A stretch of DNA of 64,000 nt from Halovivax limisalsi (GTDB lineage: Archaea > Halobacteriota > Halobacteria > Halobacteriales > Natrialbaceae): the NCBI RefSeq assembly GCF_023093535.1, contig NZ_CP095757.1, positions 2,170,001-2,234,000 of the forward strand. Reading direction: 5' to 3'. Positions 16,856 through 25,454 of the stretch are shown here, piece by piece. Numbering within the stretch: the first letter of the stretch is position 1; each line of letters opens with the position of its first letter. A model generated the notes under the pieces. That model did not search any database. It was not told where the DNA came from and worked only from the letters and a program-made list of their open reading frames with translations. The translations under genes and the position numbers were made by a program.

Positions 16856-17872
16856 TTACTCGCCAACGGTCGTTCTGTCGTCGGACGGATCCTCGGTGAC
16901 GGTGATCCAGAAGTAGAGCGTCCGGTCGGCGTTGTCCATCGTCGGCGCGTCGGGAACCGGCCCCGCGGCGGTGTCGTACAGCAAGACGGCGACTCGGACG
17001 GGTTGATCGAGCGGGGCCGTCGGCGTGATGTCGACGTCGCGCCGGTTCGACTCGCCGGACGCCAGGTCGTACTCGATCGTACCCAATCGGGTCCGGTCGC
17101 GAACGGTTTCGCCCTCGAGGGTCTGTTGCTGAACGATTGCGACGTAGCTGCGACGGTCCCCGTGCTGGTTCGACACCTCGACCCTCGCGTCGACCGACGT
17201 TCCCGGTTCGATCGCGGTCGGGATCGCCCCGATCTCGTCGGTTCCGTTCTCGGCCTCCCCGTAGATCGCCAGTTCGGTGTACGATCCCGCCGCCGGCGGG
17301 GCGACGATCGCGAACAGGAGCACACCGCTCGCGAGCGCGATCGCCCCGAGGAGGACGATAGCCGAGATGGGGGATCGGCCGGACCCGGTCCCGACGAGCC
17401 GATCGAACGCGGCCCGCGGGGCGACCGTGAACTGCCCATCCGGTCCGATCAGTCCGCGACGCAACGCGGCCAGCTGCAGAAGCGCGACCGTTACCGCCCC
17501 GAGTGCGTCGATGGCGGGCGCCGCTTCGAGGCCCCGCCCACCGAGCGGTAGTGCGACGGCGATCGCTATCAGCAGGGGAATCGAGACGGCGATCGTCAGG
17601 CCGGCCCGTTCGACGAAGTCGAGTCCACGGGGTCGGTCGGTCGCGCCGGCCGCAGCCGACCGGGCCGCGGCCGGGAAGAGGACGGACAGCAGGGCGTATC
17701 CCGGCAACACGACGAGGAACGGAACGGCGACGAGCGGTCGAAGCTCGCTCCCGATCGGGAGCGCGCGCACGGCGAACCAGCAGCCGACGGTCACCACGGT
17801 CGCGACGGCGACGTCGGCCGGATAATATCGGAGCAACCCGGCCCAGCCCGTCGTTTCGGTTTCCGAACTCAT
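16856..17872 (-). CDS. DUF1616 family membrane protein
   Basis: This 338-residue protein has four or five membrane helices in its first 190 residues, including the family's PFLVVLPGYALLSVLFP segment. After them comes a membrane anchor (VLLGAIALASGVLLFAIV) and an extracytoplasmic, beta-rich domain to the C-terminus (about residues 220-338). DUF1616 proteins are common in haloarchaea and often lie near glycan or surface-protein genes. Their function is unknown. The family and topology are clear; the role is not. Confidence 0.75.
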   Translation of the reverse strand: MSSETETTGWAGLLRYYPADVAVATVVTVGCWFAVRALPIGSELRPLVAVPFLVVLPGYALLSVLFPAAARSAAAGATDRPRGLDFVERAGLTIAVSIPLLIAIAVALPLGGRGLEAAPAIDALGAVTVALLQLAALRRGLIGPDGQFTVAPRAAFDRLVGTGSGRSPISAIVLLGAIALASGVLLFAIVAPPAAGSYTELAIYGEAENGTDEIGAIPTAIEPGTSVDARVEVSNQHGDRRSYVAIVQQQTLEGETVRDRTRLGTIEYDLASGESNRRDVDITPTAPLDQPVRVAVLLYDTAAGPVPDAPTMDNADRTLYFWITVTEDPSDDRTTVGE

Positions 17873-18368
17873 CGTTCAACGCAGGGATCGCGGTCCGCCG
17901 CTCGGCCCGTTCGGTTGGCGGTCAGTTCCGGCGTCGTTCGGTTCGAACCGTCCGAAACAGGCGCGGGAGATCCGCTCTCGATCGAGAACTGCGTGTGCAT
18001 CACCCGTCCAGACGCACTGCGTGTGGTTTGTTACGCCGTCAGTACGGCCGGCTGAGGGCACCGGACGCCGCCTAACGCGGCTCGGTATCGGGAGTCCCAT
18101 GTCGTTCGAGACGGGAGCACGTCCAGAAGCCGTAGCGACGGTGACCGTCCGGCTGTATCCGACCCGCTCTTCGATCGGCGTCAAGCGGGCTGAACACGCG
18201 AGGAGGGTCCGGTGGAAGCCGTCACTCGGGTCGCCGACGCAATCGGTACTACTGATCGTGATCACTGGCGCAGTCGGCGACAACGGCGCGGCAGAACTAG
18301 TCGCTCGCCGTCGGACGCAACCGACCGGACCGCACTCACCGTCGGGGACGGGGCCGTACCGCCGGTGC
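17873..18368. other. Intergenic region, no gene supported
   Basis: About 500 bases. The longest frames (for example 17876-18412 minus and 18021-18512 plus) are rich in arginine and low in acid, opposite to real proteins here, and one overlaps the HTH gene. I see nothing else in it. Confidence 0.5.
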
Positions 18369-18719
18369 TCACTCCTCGGTTCGAACGAGCGATACCGAGA
18401 GCGATTCCGCATCGAACGCGACCGTTACCGCCTCGACGGTCGCCTGGTAGGCAGTCGTGTGCGAACCGCCCGCATCGAATCGGATACACTCCTCGATCAG
18501 CCCGGTTTCTAGCAGGTCGTTGATCCGTCGATAGACGGTCGCGGATGAACTGTCAGTTCGGTCGGTCAACTCCTTCGCCGTTCGCGGCTTTTCTTGAGTC
18601 GCGACGAGAATCGTCCGCGAGCACTCGTTTCCGAGGACGTCGAGCTGGGTTTCCGGCTGCTCGCTATCTTCGACTCGTGCGTCCTGGGCCCGTCCGTGGG
18701 ATCGGTATTCACTCGACAT
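18369..18719 (-). CDS. Winged-helix transcriptional regulator (ArsR/TrmB-like)
   Basis: This 116-residue protein contains a helix-turn-helix core: LDVLGNECSRTILVATQEKP, then TAKELTDRTDSSSATVYRRI (recognition helix) and a wing at EECIRFDAGGSHTTAYQ. The acidic N-terminal 25 residues look disordered. It resembles haloarchaeal ArsR-like regulators, which sense an unknown signal. The upstream region to 19228 is AT-richer than its surroundings and probably holds its promoter; I cannot point to a clear TATA box. Confidence 0.72.
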   Translation of the reverse strand: MSSEYRSHGRAQDARVEDSEQPETQLDVLGNECSRTILVATQEKPRTAKELTDRTDSSSATVYRRINDLLETGLIEECIRFDAGGSHTTAYQATVEAVTVAFDAESLSVSLVRTEE

Positions 18720-19110
18720 CGATTGCGATCTTCGACATCGTCCTCGCTCGATTCGGCGCCGGCTGGCGCGGTCTCATACAACCGTCGATCTCTGTCACTC
18801 GTTGGACCATCTACGCCGTCCGTTATCGATGGGTGTATTTGATAACGGGCCACGTTCCAGACAACAATCGGACAATTACTTCCAAAAACGATGTGTTTCC
18901 TCGAGTAAATGCTCTCTTTACCTCGTCCTGTTTCACCTGGGTCCACTAGATCCGGCTAAAGTATTTCCGACGATGATATGTTCGGCACTCCCGGCGACGC
19001 CTTCGTTGTGACTGCCAGAGCCGGTCCTGACCGGCCACGTCTCCCTCGCCTCGCCGGGTCATCCCGCGTAATTCCGAACTACAGGACCGAGCGGACTGAA
19101 CGGTCTGACG
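18720..19110. other. AT-richer intergenic island
   Basis: This stretch between two divergent small regulatory genes is clearly less GC-rich than the rest of the window, especially 18830-18985. It holds runs such as CCAAAAACG and GTATTTGATAACG. No frame in it has haloarchaeal composition. It may be a regulatory region or a remnant of transferred DNA. Confidence 0.45.
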
Positions 19111-19228
19111 ACTTTATCCACGTTCCCCAGCCTGCCTTAGGTACGGCCCCGGCGGGTTCGTACAGGTCGCTGGCCGGGGGTACGAGCCGACACGCAGGGC
19201 TGGTGTCTGCCAACACGGAGGTTTCCCA
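19111..19228 (+). promoter_or_regulatory. Promoter and structured 5-prime leader of the zinc-finger gene
   Basis: ACTTTATCCA at 19111-19120 looks like a TATA box, which puts transcription start near 19140. The leader then folds well. CCCCGGC (19147-19153) pairs with GCCGGGG (19173-19179), extended by GTAC (19141-19144) with GTAC (19180-19183) across a two-base bulge. GACAC (19189-19193) pairs with GTGTC (19203-19207). A GGAGG ribosome-binding site at 19217-19221 lies just after the second hairpin, seven bases before the ATG. Leadered messages with a Shine-Dalgarno are a minority in haloarchaea. Confidence 0.4.
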
Positions 19229-19444
19229 ATGAATTCGGATTCACACAACTGGACCCCGATGGAATCGTCTGCAACAGGTACCCGATGTCGAAAATGCGGA
19301 ACCCACGTCACCCAGCAGTTCGCCCGCGTCTTCGGCGATAATGGTGACGAAGTGCACGGCTGCCCGGAGTGTACCACCTATCGAGAGATGCAGGCGGGCG
19401 ATCATCTCTCGGGCGAATCCGAACCCGCCGATACGAGTCCCTGA
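19229..19444 (+). CDS. Zinc-finger microprotein, DUF7563-like
   Basis: This 71-residue protein has a single zinc-binding unit: CRKCGTHVTQQFARVFGDN followed by VHGCPECTTYREM. The CxxC...CxxC pattern with the RVFGDN block is characteristic of a haloarchaeal zinc-finger family. The GGAGG seven bases upstream supports the ATG at 19229; a second in-frame ATG occurs at 19259. Function unknown, possibly regulatory. Confidence 0.72.
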   Translation: MNSDSHNWTPMESSATGTRCRKCGTHVTQQFARVFGDNGDEVHGCPECTTYREMQAGDHLSGESEPADTSP

Positions 19445-19715
19445 TCCTCGACCGGCTATCGAATGCACCTGCGATCCGTTCTCGGCTGGAGAACGAAGCG
19501 TCTCTCCGTTTGAATACCCGGTGGTCCCGTTCACGAGCGACGCGTCGACGGCGCTCGAGCGTCGATCGTGAAAGTCAAAATGAATGTGTCGTCATTCACT
19601 ACGTTAAAGAGTGAGCCCCCTCTAGAGGGTAGTAGACATGCGAAACCGAACCGAGGACACCCTCCCAGGAGCCGTTGGCGGTACTTCGAGCCGTTCGACC
19701 GGGTGATGCCTGACG

Positions 19716-20222
19716 ATGGTGGACACAGCTTCGACCGAGCCAGCTCTCGAAGAGAGCGATATATTCCACATCCTCGGGAACGATCGTCGTCGCGCGATCG
19801 TCGTCGAACTGGCCGACCGGCCGGAGCGGGTCGACGTCTCGACGGTCGCGACCGCGGTCGCGGCCCGGGAGACAGACGACGAGGAGGTCCCGAACAACCT
19901 CTATAAGAGCGTGTACGTCTCCTTACAGCAGACGCACCTCCCGCAGCTCGAATCGGACGGGGTGATCTCGTACGATCCCGACGAGAAGACGATCGCGCGC
20001 GGCCCGCAGTTCGATCGCGTTCGCACGTACCTGACGGCCACGCAGCGCTCGATCGAGGGCGGCGTCGTCGCCGTGCTCGCGATCGCGGTGGTCGGACTCG
20101 CGACGACGTTCCTGAGCGGCGTGGACGCGATCGGATTCGCCTCGCTCGCCCCGGCCGTTTGGGGATCGCTGGCCCTCTGTGTCATCGCCCTTGTTTCGGG
20201 CTATCGGCTATTCGTCCGATAG
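19716..20222 (+). CDS. DUF7344 winged-helix membrane protein (second copy)
   Basis: This 168-residue protein is related to the product of 15905-16414. It has an N-terminal winged-helix region (ESDIFHILGNDRRRAIVVEL; SVYVSLQQTHLPQLESDGV) and two C-terminal membrane helices (about residues 113-133 and 140-165). It ends 15 bases inside the convergent DUF7343 gene, so the two messages overlap at their 3-prime ends. Probably a membrane-linked regulator; the target is unknown. Confidence 0.75.
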   Translation: MVDTASTEPALEESDIFHILGNDRRRAIVVELADRPERVDVSTVATAVAARETDDEEVPNNLYKSVYVSLQQTHLPQLESDGVISYDPDEKTIARGPQFDRVRTYLTATQRSIEGGVVAVLAIAVVGLATTFLSGVDAIGFASLAPAVWGSLALCVIALVSGYRLFVR

Positions 20223-20762
20223 GTGCTCGTCGGTCGTTTCGCGGGCTGATTCGGTCGGTTTCGCGCCGTCGGCGCGCGGCGACCGGGACGCTTTCGGTTC
20301 GTAGCCCGGCCGACAGATCAGGTTCTCTCGCCCGAGTCTGAGTTTGATGATCTCCTCCTCGGACTCCAGTTCGGCGAGGAGACGACTCACCTTCGCCTTC
20401 GACCACTCGACGGACTCGACGATCTGGCTCTGTTTCATTCGGCCGCCGTTCCCGTCGAGGAGACGAAGGACGCGTTCGCGATCCGTGAGAATGGGCTGCT
20501 CAGCCCCCGGCTGGCCCCCCTGGCCGTCGGTTCGGCGCACGAACCGACCAGCCGCCACGGCCACGGCGATAAGGACGACGATCCCGACGGCGACGGCGAC
20601 GATCGGCAAGCCGGCCGGGACGAGACCGACCGCCCGGTTCGGAACGGACAGCGGAAAGCGGGCGACGGTATCAGGGCCCGACCCGCTCGCGAGCAACGGG
20701 ACGGCCGACCCCCAGATTCCCGTCACCGCCGTGACGAGCCGGTTCCGATTCTCGCCAGTCAT
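20208..20762 (-). CDS. DUF7343 membrane-anchored winged-helix regulator
   Basis: This 184-residue protein has a hydrophobic N-terminal region, with a clear membrane helix at about residues 52-76 (PIVAVAVGIVVLIAVAVAAG). It continues with a cytoplasmic winged-helix domain (TDRERVLRLLDGNGGRMKQS; SKAKVSRLLAELESEEEI) matching DUF7343. The last 30 residues are polar. Haloarchaeal DUF7343 proteins are believed to be membrane-bound transcription regulators. It converges with and overlaps the DUF7344 gene by 15 bases. Confidence 0.75.
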   Translation of the reverse strand: MTGENRNRLVTAVTGIWGSAVPLLASGSGPDTVARFPLSVPNRAVGLVPAGLPIVAVAVGIVVLIAVAVAAGRFVRRTDGQGGQPGAEQPILTDRERVLRLLDGNGGRMKQSQIVESVEWSKAKVSRLLAELESEEEIIKLRLGRENLICRPGYEPKASRSPRADGAKPTESARETTDEHLSDE

Positions 20763-21038
20763 GCTATCACCGTTCGAGACGGATCCGTGTCGCTGTCACG
20801 CCTGCACAGACAGTAGCGGGAAGTAAAGCACTTTTTCAGGGGACCGTGTGATACTTCCGGCGGATGTGTTCTGCCCGGCTGATTCGTCGTGGAACCTATC
20901 ACGACTGGCAGCGGGGCCCTGGATCGACGGCCGTTCGAGACGTCGCCGAACGCGGGAGTAATCGGCCGTTCATTCGCAGTGCTGGTACCACTCGCCCGAG
21001 ACGGTCGTCGAACGTGCGCCGGGACCACGTGTCGGCCC

Positions 21039-21410
21039 TCAGGCGCCCGGGACGCCCGCGGCCTCGAAGCCGGTTATCCCGAGCACAGCCAGGACGTAGA
21101 GCACGGCCAGGACGGAGATCCAGGCGAGCAGCGTGATCGTCGCCGCCTGCACCCAGCCGCCCGGATAACGCCAGTTCACGACTGCGAGGTACGAGAGCAA
21201 CACGAGCGCGGGGCCGAGCAGGGGAATCCACCCGAGGAAGAACCCGACGACGGCCCAGACGATCGCCCCGATGAGCGCCGTGACGATCGCGTACGTGTAG
21301 TCCTCGACGTCGACGATAACTTTGGCCCCGAGGTAGATCCCGAGGGCCCCGATTAGCAGGCTGATCGCGAACACGATGAGCGAATCGAGCGCGGCGACTG
21401 AACTAGTCAT
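21039..21410 (-). CDS. Small four-helix membrane protein
   Basis: This 123-residue protein is almost entirely hydrophobic, with four predicted membrane helices. The first two are IVFAISLLIGALGIYLG and IVTALIGAIVWAVVGFFLG; the other two cover about residues 65-80 and 90-110. The loop YLAVVNWRYPGGW between helices 3 and 4 looks conserved-type. No enzymatic motif. It lies alone between convergent and divergent neighbours, with its function unknown. Confidence 0.6.
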   Translation of the reverse strand: MTSSVAALDSLIVFAISLLIGALGIYLGAKVIVDVEDYTYAIVTALIGAIVWAVVGFFLGWIPLLGPALVLLSYLAVVNWRYPGGWVQAATITLLAWISVLAVLYVLAVLGITGFEAAGVPGA

Positions 21411-21584
21411 AGCGGGACCAGGCGGGGCGCGGCGTTAGTTATCTCGCACGTACACTGGTGTCTCGACGGAGCGGATCGGGTTACGTTACCGCGCGACCGG
21501 CAGCCTCGCAATACTGTCCCGCCAAAACGACGATACTCGGCGTCTCGGGTGCCGGTACGCGGGCGGAGCGAGACCGTGTCAGAA

Positions 21585-21597
21585 GCTATTTTGACGG
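21585..21597 (+). promoter_or_regulatory. TATA-like box for dihydroorotase gene
   Basis: GCTATTTTGACGG lies 20-32 bases before the ATG at 21617, fitting a leaderless transcript and supporting that start over the longer frame from 21458. Confidence 0.5.
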
Positions 21598-21616
21598 CCG
21601 GCCGCAAGAGCGGCCA

Positions 21617-22999
21617 ATGACCGTCGAGCTCGTCGTTCGAAACTGTACGATCGGAACCCACGTCGATCGGACGCCCGACGCAGCGATCGCCGTCGAGGAC
21701 GGGACGATCGTCGCGGTCGGGACGCCGGACCGGATGCCCGCCGCCGACCGGACGGTCGACGCCGAAGGCAACCTCTTGGTGCCTGGGGTGATCGACTGTC
21801 ACATCCACAACCGGGAGCCCGGACTCGAGTACAAGGAGGACTGGGAGAGCGCGACCAGGGCGGCAGCGGCCGGCGGTGTAACGACGGTCGTCGGGATGCC
21901 CAACACGGAGCCGATCATCGATCGGCCGGCCCACCTCGAACGGAAGTTCGAAACCGGGGAGGCCGGCGCGCACGTCGACTTCCAGAGTTACGCGGTCGTT
22001 ACGTCGGAAAACATCGATCTGATTCCGGCGATCGCGGAGGCGGGCCCGCTCGGGTTCAAGATCTTCCTCGGTTCGACCGTCGGCGACGTCCCGGCCCCGA
22101 ACGACGGGGAGATTCTCGAGGCGATGGAGTCGATCGCCGAGACGGGTAAGCGGCTGGGCTTTCACGAGGAGAACGGCGAGATCATCGACCACGTCGAACG
22201 TCGGTTCCGCGAGGCGTCGAAGAATCGGCCGATCGACCACGCCCGATCGCGCCCGGTGATCGCGGAACGCGAGGCGATCGAACGCATGTGCACGTTCGCC
22301 GAGGAGACGGGTGCATCCGTCCACATGTTCCACGTCTCCTCCGGGTCTGGCGCCGAGGCGGTCGCCCGCGCGAAGGCCCGCGGCGTGGACGTCACGGCCG
22401 AAACGACGCCGCACTACCTCTGGTTCACCGAGGACGTCCTGCGCGAGAAGGGCAACGTCGCCCGGATCCAGCCGCCGATCCGGGACGCGGCCGAACGCGA
22501 CCGCCTCTGGCGGGCGTTCGAGGACGGCGCCATCGACTGCGTCGCGACCGACCACGCGCCTCACACCGACGAAGAGAAGGGCGTCGACGACCCCTTCGGG
22601 AACACCTGGGAGTCGATCTCGGGCTTCGTCGGCCTGGAGACGGAGGTGCCGGCGATGCTGACCTTCGTCGAGCAGGGCCGCCTGTCGATCGAAGACTGGA
22701 TCTATCACCATTCGACACGCCCCGCACAGGTCTGGGACATGTACCCGCAGAAGGGATCGCTCCGCGTCGGCACGGACGCCGACTTCACGATCGTCGACCC
22801 CGACGCGTCGTGGACGCTCGACGACCGCGACGCGCTTCACTCGAAGCAGACGGTCACGCCGTTCGTCGGCGAATCGTTCGTCGGCCGGGCGACGGCGACG
22901 GTCGTCCGCGGCGAGATCGTCTACGAGGACGGCGACGTCGTCGGCAAGTCGGGGTACGGCACGCGGGTCGACGTCGATTCCGCCGACGAGTCATCGTAG
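21617..22999 (+). CDS. pyrC: Dihydroorotase
   Basis: This 460-residue amidohydrolase would cyclise carbamoyl aspartate to dihydroorotate in pyrimidine synthesis. It has the binuclear metal-site motifs in order: DCHIHNREPG, the carboxylated-lysine region GFKIFLGS, GFHEENGEI, MFHVSSGSG and VATDHAPH. The REPG after the HxH favours dihydroorotase over dihydropyrimidinase. Allantoinase is a less likely alternative. The convergent neighbour is dihydroorotate dehydrogenase, the next enzyme but one in the same pathway, which supports the call. The ATG at 21617 follows a TATA-like box. Confidence 0.85.
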   Translation: MTVELVVRNCTIGTHVDRTPDAAIAVEDGTIVAVGTPDRMPAADRTVDAEGNLLVPGVIDCHIHNREPGLEYKEDWESATRAAAAGGVTTVVGMPNTEPIIDRPAHLERKFETGEAGAHVDFQSYAVVTSENIDLIPAIAEAGPLGFKIFLGSTVGDVPAPNDGEILEAMESIAETGKRLGFHEENGEIIDHVERRFREASKNRPIDHARSRPVIAEREAIERMCTFAEETGASVHMFHVSSGSGAEAVARAKARGVDVTAETTPHYLWFTEDVLREKGNVARIQPPIRDAAERDRLWRAFEDGAIDCVATDHAPHTDEEKGVDDPFGNTWESISGFVGLETEVPAMLTFVEQGRLSIEDWIYHHSTRPAQVWDMYPQKGSLRVGTDADFTIVDPDASWTLDDRDALHSKQTVTPFVGESFVGRATATVVRGEIVYEDGDVVGKSGYGTRVDVDSADESS

Positions 23000-23058
23000 C
23001 GGGCCGGGGCTGGTCCGCGCGGTGACGAGAGCAGGTCGACGAACCGCCACGCCCCCGA

Positions 23059-24123
23059 TCACTCGAGGTCGGCGCCGACGGCATCCTCGACCGACTCGAA
23101 CCCGTCGCGCTGGAGCAACCGGACGAGTCCGCGATTGATCTCGCTGGCTGTCGTCGGGCCGTCGTAGACGAACGCGGTGTACAGCTGGACGAGCGACGCC
23201 CCGGCCCGGATCTTCGCGTAGGCGCTTTCCGCCGAGTCGACGCCGCCGACGCCGATCACGGGGAGGTCGCTGTAGGAGGCGACCGCTCGAACGACGGCCG
23301 TCGATTCCGATTCGAGCGGCTCGCCGCTCAAGCCACCCCACTCCTCGCTTTTGGGCGAGTCGAGTCCGTCTCGACTCGTCGTCGTGTTGGTCGCGACGAC
23401 GCCGTCGACGTCCTCGGCCTCGACGATGTCCAGCAAGTCGTGGAGCGACTCGGTCGGCGAATCGGGGCCGATCTTGACGAGGATGGGCACGTCCGCGTCG
23501 TTCTCCGCTTCGAGCGTCTCGAAGATCGCTCGCAGGTGCTCCGGGTCGGACTCGTCGAACGAATCAGGGGTGTTCGGACACGAGACGTTGACGACGCAGT
23601 AGTCGGCGAACGGAGAGAGGCGATCGAAGACGCGCCGGTAGTCCTCGAGCGCCTCGTTCGCGTCGGAGGTGTTCATCTTGCCGACGTTGATCCCCAGAGG
23701 GATCTCGGGCGTGCCGTGGGATTCGAGTCGCTCCCTGACCCGTTCCATCCCCTGGCCGTTAAAGCCCATCCGGTTGATCAGCGCGCCGTCGTCCGGGAGC
23801 CTGAAGAGCCGCGGTCGCGGATTGCCCGACTGCGGATACGGCGTGACGGTCCCCGCCTCGACGAAGCCGAAGCCGAGGTCGGCCAGCGCCGGCGCGACCG
23901 CCGCGTCCTTGTCGAACCCGGCGGCGACGCCGACCGGATTCGGGAACGTCGCGCCGAATCGTTCGACTTCGAGCATCGGGTGGCTGTAGCGATAGCGAGA
24001 CCGGACGAGCCTGCGGAGCGGGCGGACCGACTGGACGCCGCGTAACCCGTACTTCGCGAGTTCGTGGGCCGTCTCCGCCGGCAGGCGGAACAACAGCGGG
24101 CGGGCCCGTTCGTACAGGCTCAT
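23059..24123 (-). CDS. pyrD: Dihydroorotate dehydrogenase, class 2-like
   Basis: This 354-residue flavoprotein oxidises dihydroorotate to orotate. The extended N-terminal helical segment (RARPLLFRLPAETAHELA) is the membrane and quinone-binding part of class 2 enzymes. The barrel has GVAAGFDKDA, PYPQSGNPRPRLFRLP, INRMGFNGQG and VKIGPD. In the active-site loop NVSCPNT, residue 182 is cysteine, where E. coli class 2 enzyme has the catalytic serine and class 1 enzymes have cysteine. The ATG at 24123 follows a TATA-like GCTTTACGTACC on the minus strand; the frame to 24252 is probably untranslated. It converges with the dihydroorotase gene. Confidence 0.87.
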   Translation of the reverse strand: MSLYERARPLLFRLPAETAHELAKYGLRGVQSVRPLRRLVRSRYRYSHPMLEVERFGATFPNPVGVAAGFDKDAAVAPALADLGFGFVEAGTVTPYPQSGNPRPRLFRLPDDGALINRMGFNGQGMERVRERLESHGTPEIPLGINVGKMNTSDANEALEDYRRVFDRLSPFADYCVVNVSCPNTPDSFDESDPEHLRAIFETLEAENDADVPILVKIGPDSPTESLHDLLDIVEAEDVDGVVATNTTTSRDGLDSPKSEEWGGLSGEPLESESTAVVRAVASYSDLPVIGVGGVDSAESAYAKIRAGASLVQLYTAFVYDGPTTASEINRGLVRLLQRDGFESVEDAVGADLE

Positions 24124-24142
24124 GGCGTCATCTCGGGTCGTC

Positions 24143-24155
24143 CGGTACGTAAAGC
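24143..24155 (-). promoter_or_regulatory. TATA-like box for pyrD
   Basis: The minus strand reads GGCTTTACGTACC, 20-32 bases before the ATG at 24123, fitting a leaderless start. Confidence 0.45.
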
Positions 24156-24386
24156 CCTCGTCTCGCGGCGCGGCGATCGAGGCGGTCCGTGCGGCGACGA
24201 TGGCGGTCGATCGAGAATTCCCGCCGACCGTCGGCCCTCTAAAATCCATCAAATGTATACAAAGAAGGGTGGAAAGACTCAGTAGCTAGTGCGTACTACG
24301 AGTTATTTGTTCGATCCGGAGATCTACCTATCGACCCCTAAGCCAAACGGGAACATTGAAGAGCGTACGACCGATAGCTCCGCAAA

Positions 24387-25454
24387 ATGACCGACACAGC
24401 CGGTGGTGAGACGACTGGCTCTTCTGTTCTCGTTCTCGTCTCGGACTCGCCGACCGTCGAGGAGACGGCCCGCTACGCCGCCCGTTCGGCGCGCGAACTG
24501 GCGGCCGAAACCGATCGACGGCTCGCGCTGACGATCGCCACGCCGGGCGGCCGATCGGACGTTCCGGGGCCCCACGGCCGCGACCCCGAAGCGATCCTCG
24601 CGACGGCGGCCGACGCGGCCACCGAGGCGATCGAGCTGACGGATCCGGACGGTGACGTCGAGATCGAGACGGAGACGCTGTTTTCCTACCGGTATCCGTT
24701 CGATCCGTACGAGTACGCCGACGCCGTGACCGCCTACGCCGCGGACCACGCCATCGGCACGGTGATCCTCGACCCGCCCGAGCCCGCCAGCGCCGAGTCG
24801 ACGATCGTCGGCTCGCTCGTCGACGAACTTCGCGAGGCAAATTCGTTCGACGTCGAGATCGCGCCCGTCGAGCGCGAAACCGAGTCGAGTTCGCTCGTCA
24901 CCCGCGGCGGCGTCGCACAGTTTCTCTCCCTTTCGGTACTCTCCTTTGGGTTCTACGTGCTCGTCGGCGGCTTCGGCGACCTGGTCTTCGACCTCGCAAC
25001 GGGGGCGGTCACGGCGATCATCGTCGCCGGCGTCCTCTCTCGCGTGACGTTCGAGACGCGGCCCAGACCCGTCCGAATGCTCTCGAGCGTCGCCCGCTGG
25101 CTGCTCTACGTGCCGTACCTCGGCTGGAAGATCCTCGTGGCGAACGTCCAGATCGCCTATGTAGTGTTGCACCCGTCGCTGCCGATCGATCCCTCGATGG
25201 AGCGTTTCGAACCCGGCGTCTGGGGCGGACTCCCGATCGCGACGCTGGGCAACAGCATCACGCTCACGCCGGGTACCCTGACCGTGGACGTCGAGGATCG
25301 CGAACTCGTCGTCCACTCGCTGACGCGGGGCGCTCGCGAGGACCTCCTCGATGGTGGCCTTGAGCGAGCCGTGCGATTCGTCTTTTACGGTCGCACGGCC
25401 CTGCCGTATCCCTCGCCGCGCGAACGGAACGCCGCGGAGGATGATTCGACGTGA
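24387..25454 (+). CDS. mrpE: Mrp antiporter subunit E with USP-like N-terminal domain
   Basis: This 355-residue protein is about twice the length of a plain MrpE. Residues 1-170 look like a universal-stress-protein fold: SVLVLVSDSPTVEETARYAA, then LDPPEPASAESTIVGSLVDEL. Residues 175-330 are the MrpE membrane domain, with helices near SLSVLSFGFYVLVGGF and VTAIIVAGVLS. LVANVQIAYVVLHPSLPIDP and the family's SITLTPGTLTVDV segment follow. It starts the Mrp operon, and its last bases overlap mrpF by four (GTGA). The role is in a multi-subunit cation/proton antiporter in the cytoplasmic membrane. The N-terminal domain could bind a nucleotide, but this is inference. Confidence 0.83.
   Translation: MTDTAGGETTGSSVLVLVSDSPTVEETARYAARSARELAAETDRRLALTIATPGGRSDVPGPHGRDPEAILATAADAATEAIELTDPDGDVEIETETLFSYRYPFDPYEYADAVTAYAADHAIGTVILDPPEPASAESTIVGSLVDELREANSFDVEIAPVERETESSSLVTRGGVAQFLSLSVLSFGFYVLVGGFGDLVFDLATGAVTAIIVAGVLSRVTFETRPRPVRMLSSVARWLLYVPYLGWKILVANVQIAYVVLHPSLPIDPSMERFEPGVWGGLPIATLGNSITLTPGTLTVDVEDRELVVHSLTRGAREDLLDGGLERAVRFVFYGRTALPYPSPRERNAAEDDST

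Noticed and set aside
17876-18412. A 178-residue minus-strand open frame
   Set aside because: It is arginine-rich, poor in acidic residues and overlaps the HTH gene; real proteins here are acidic.
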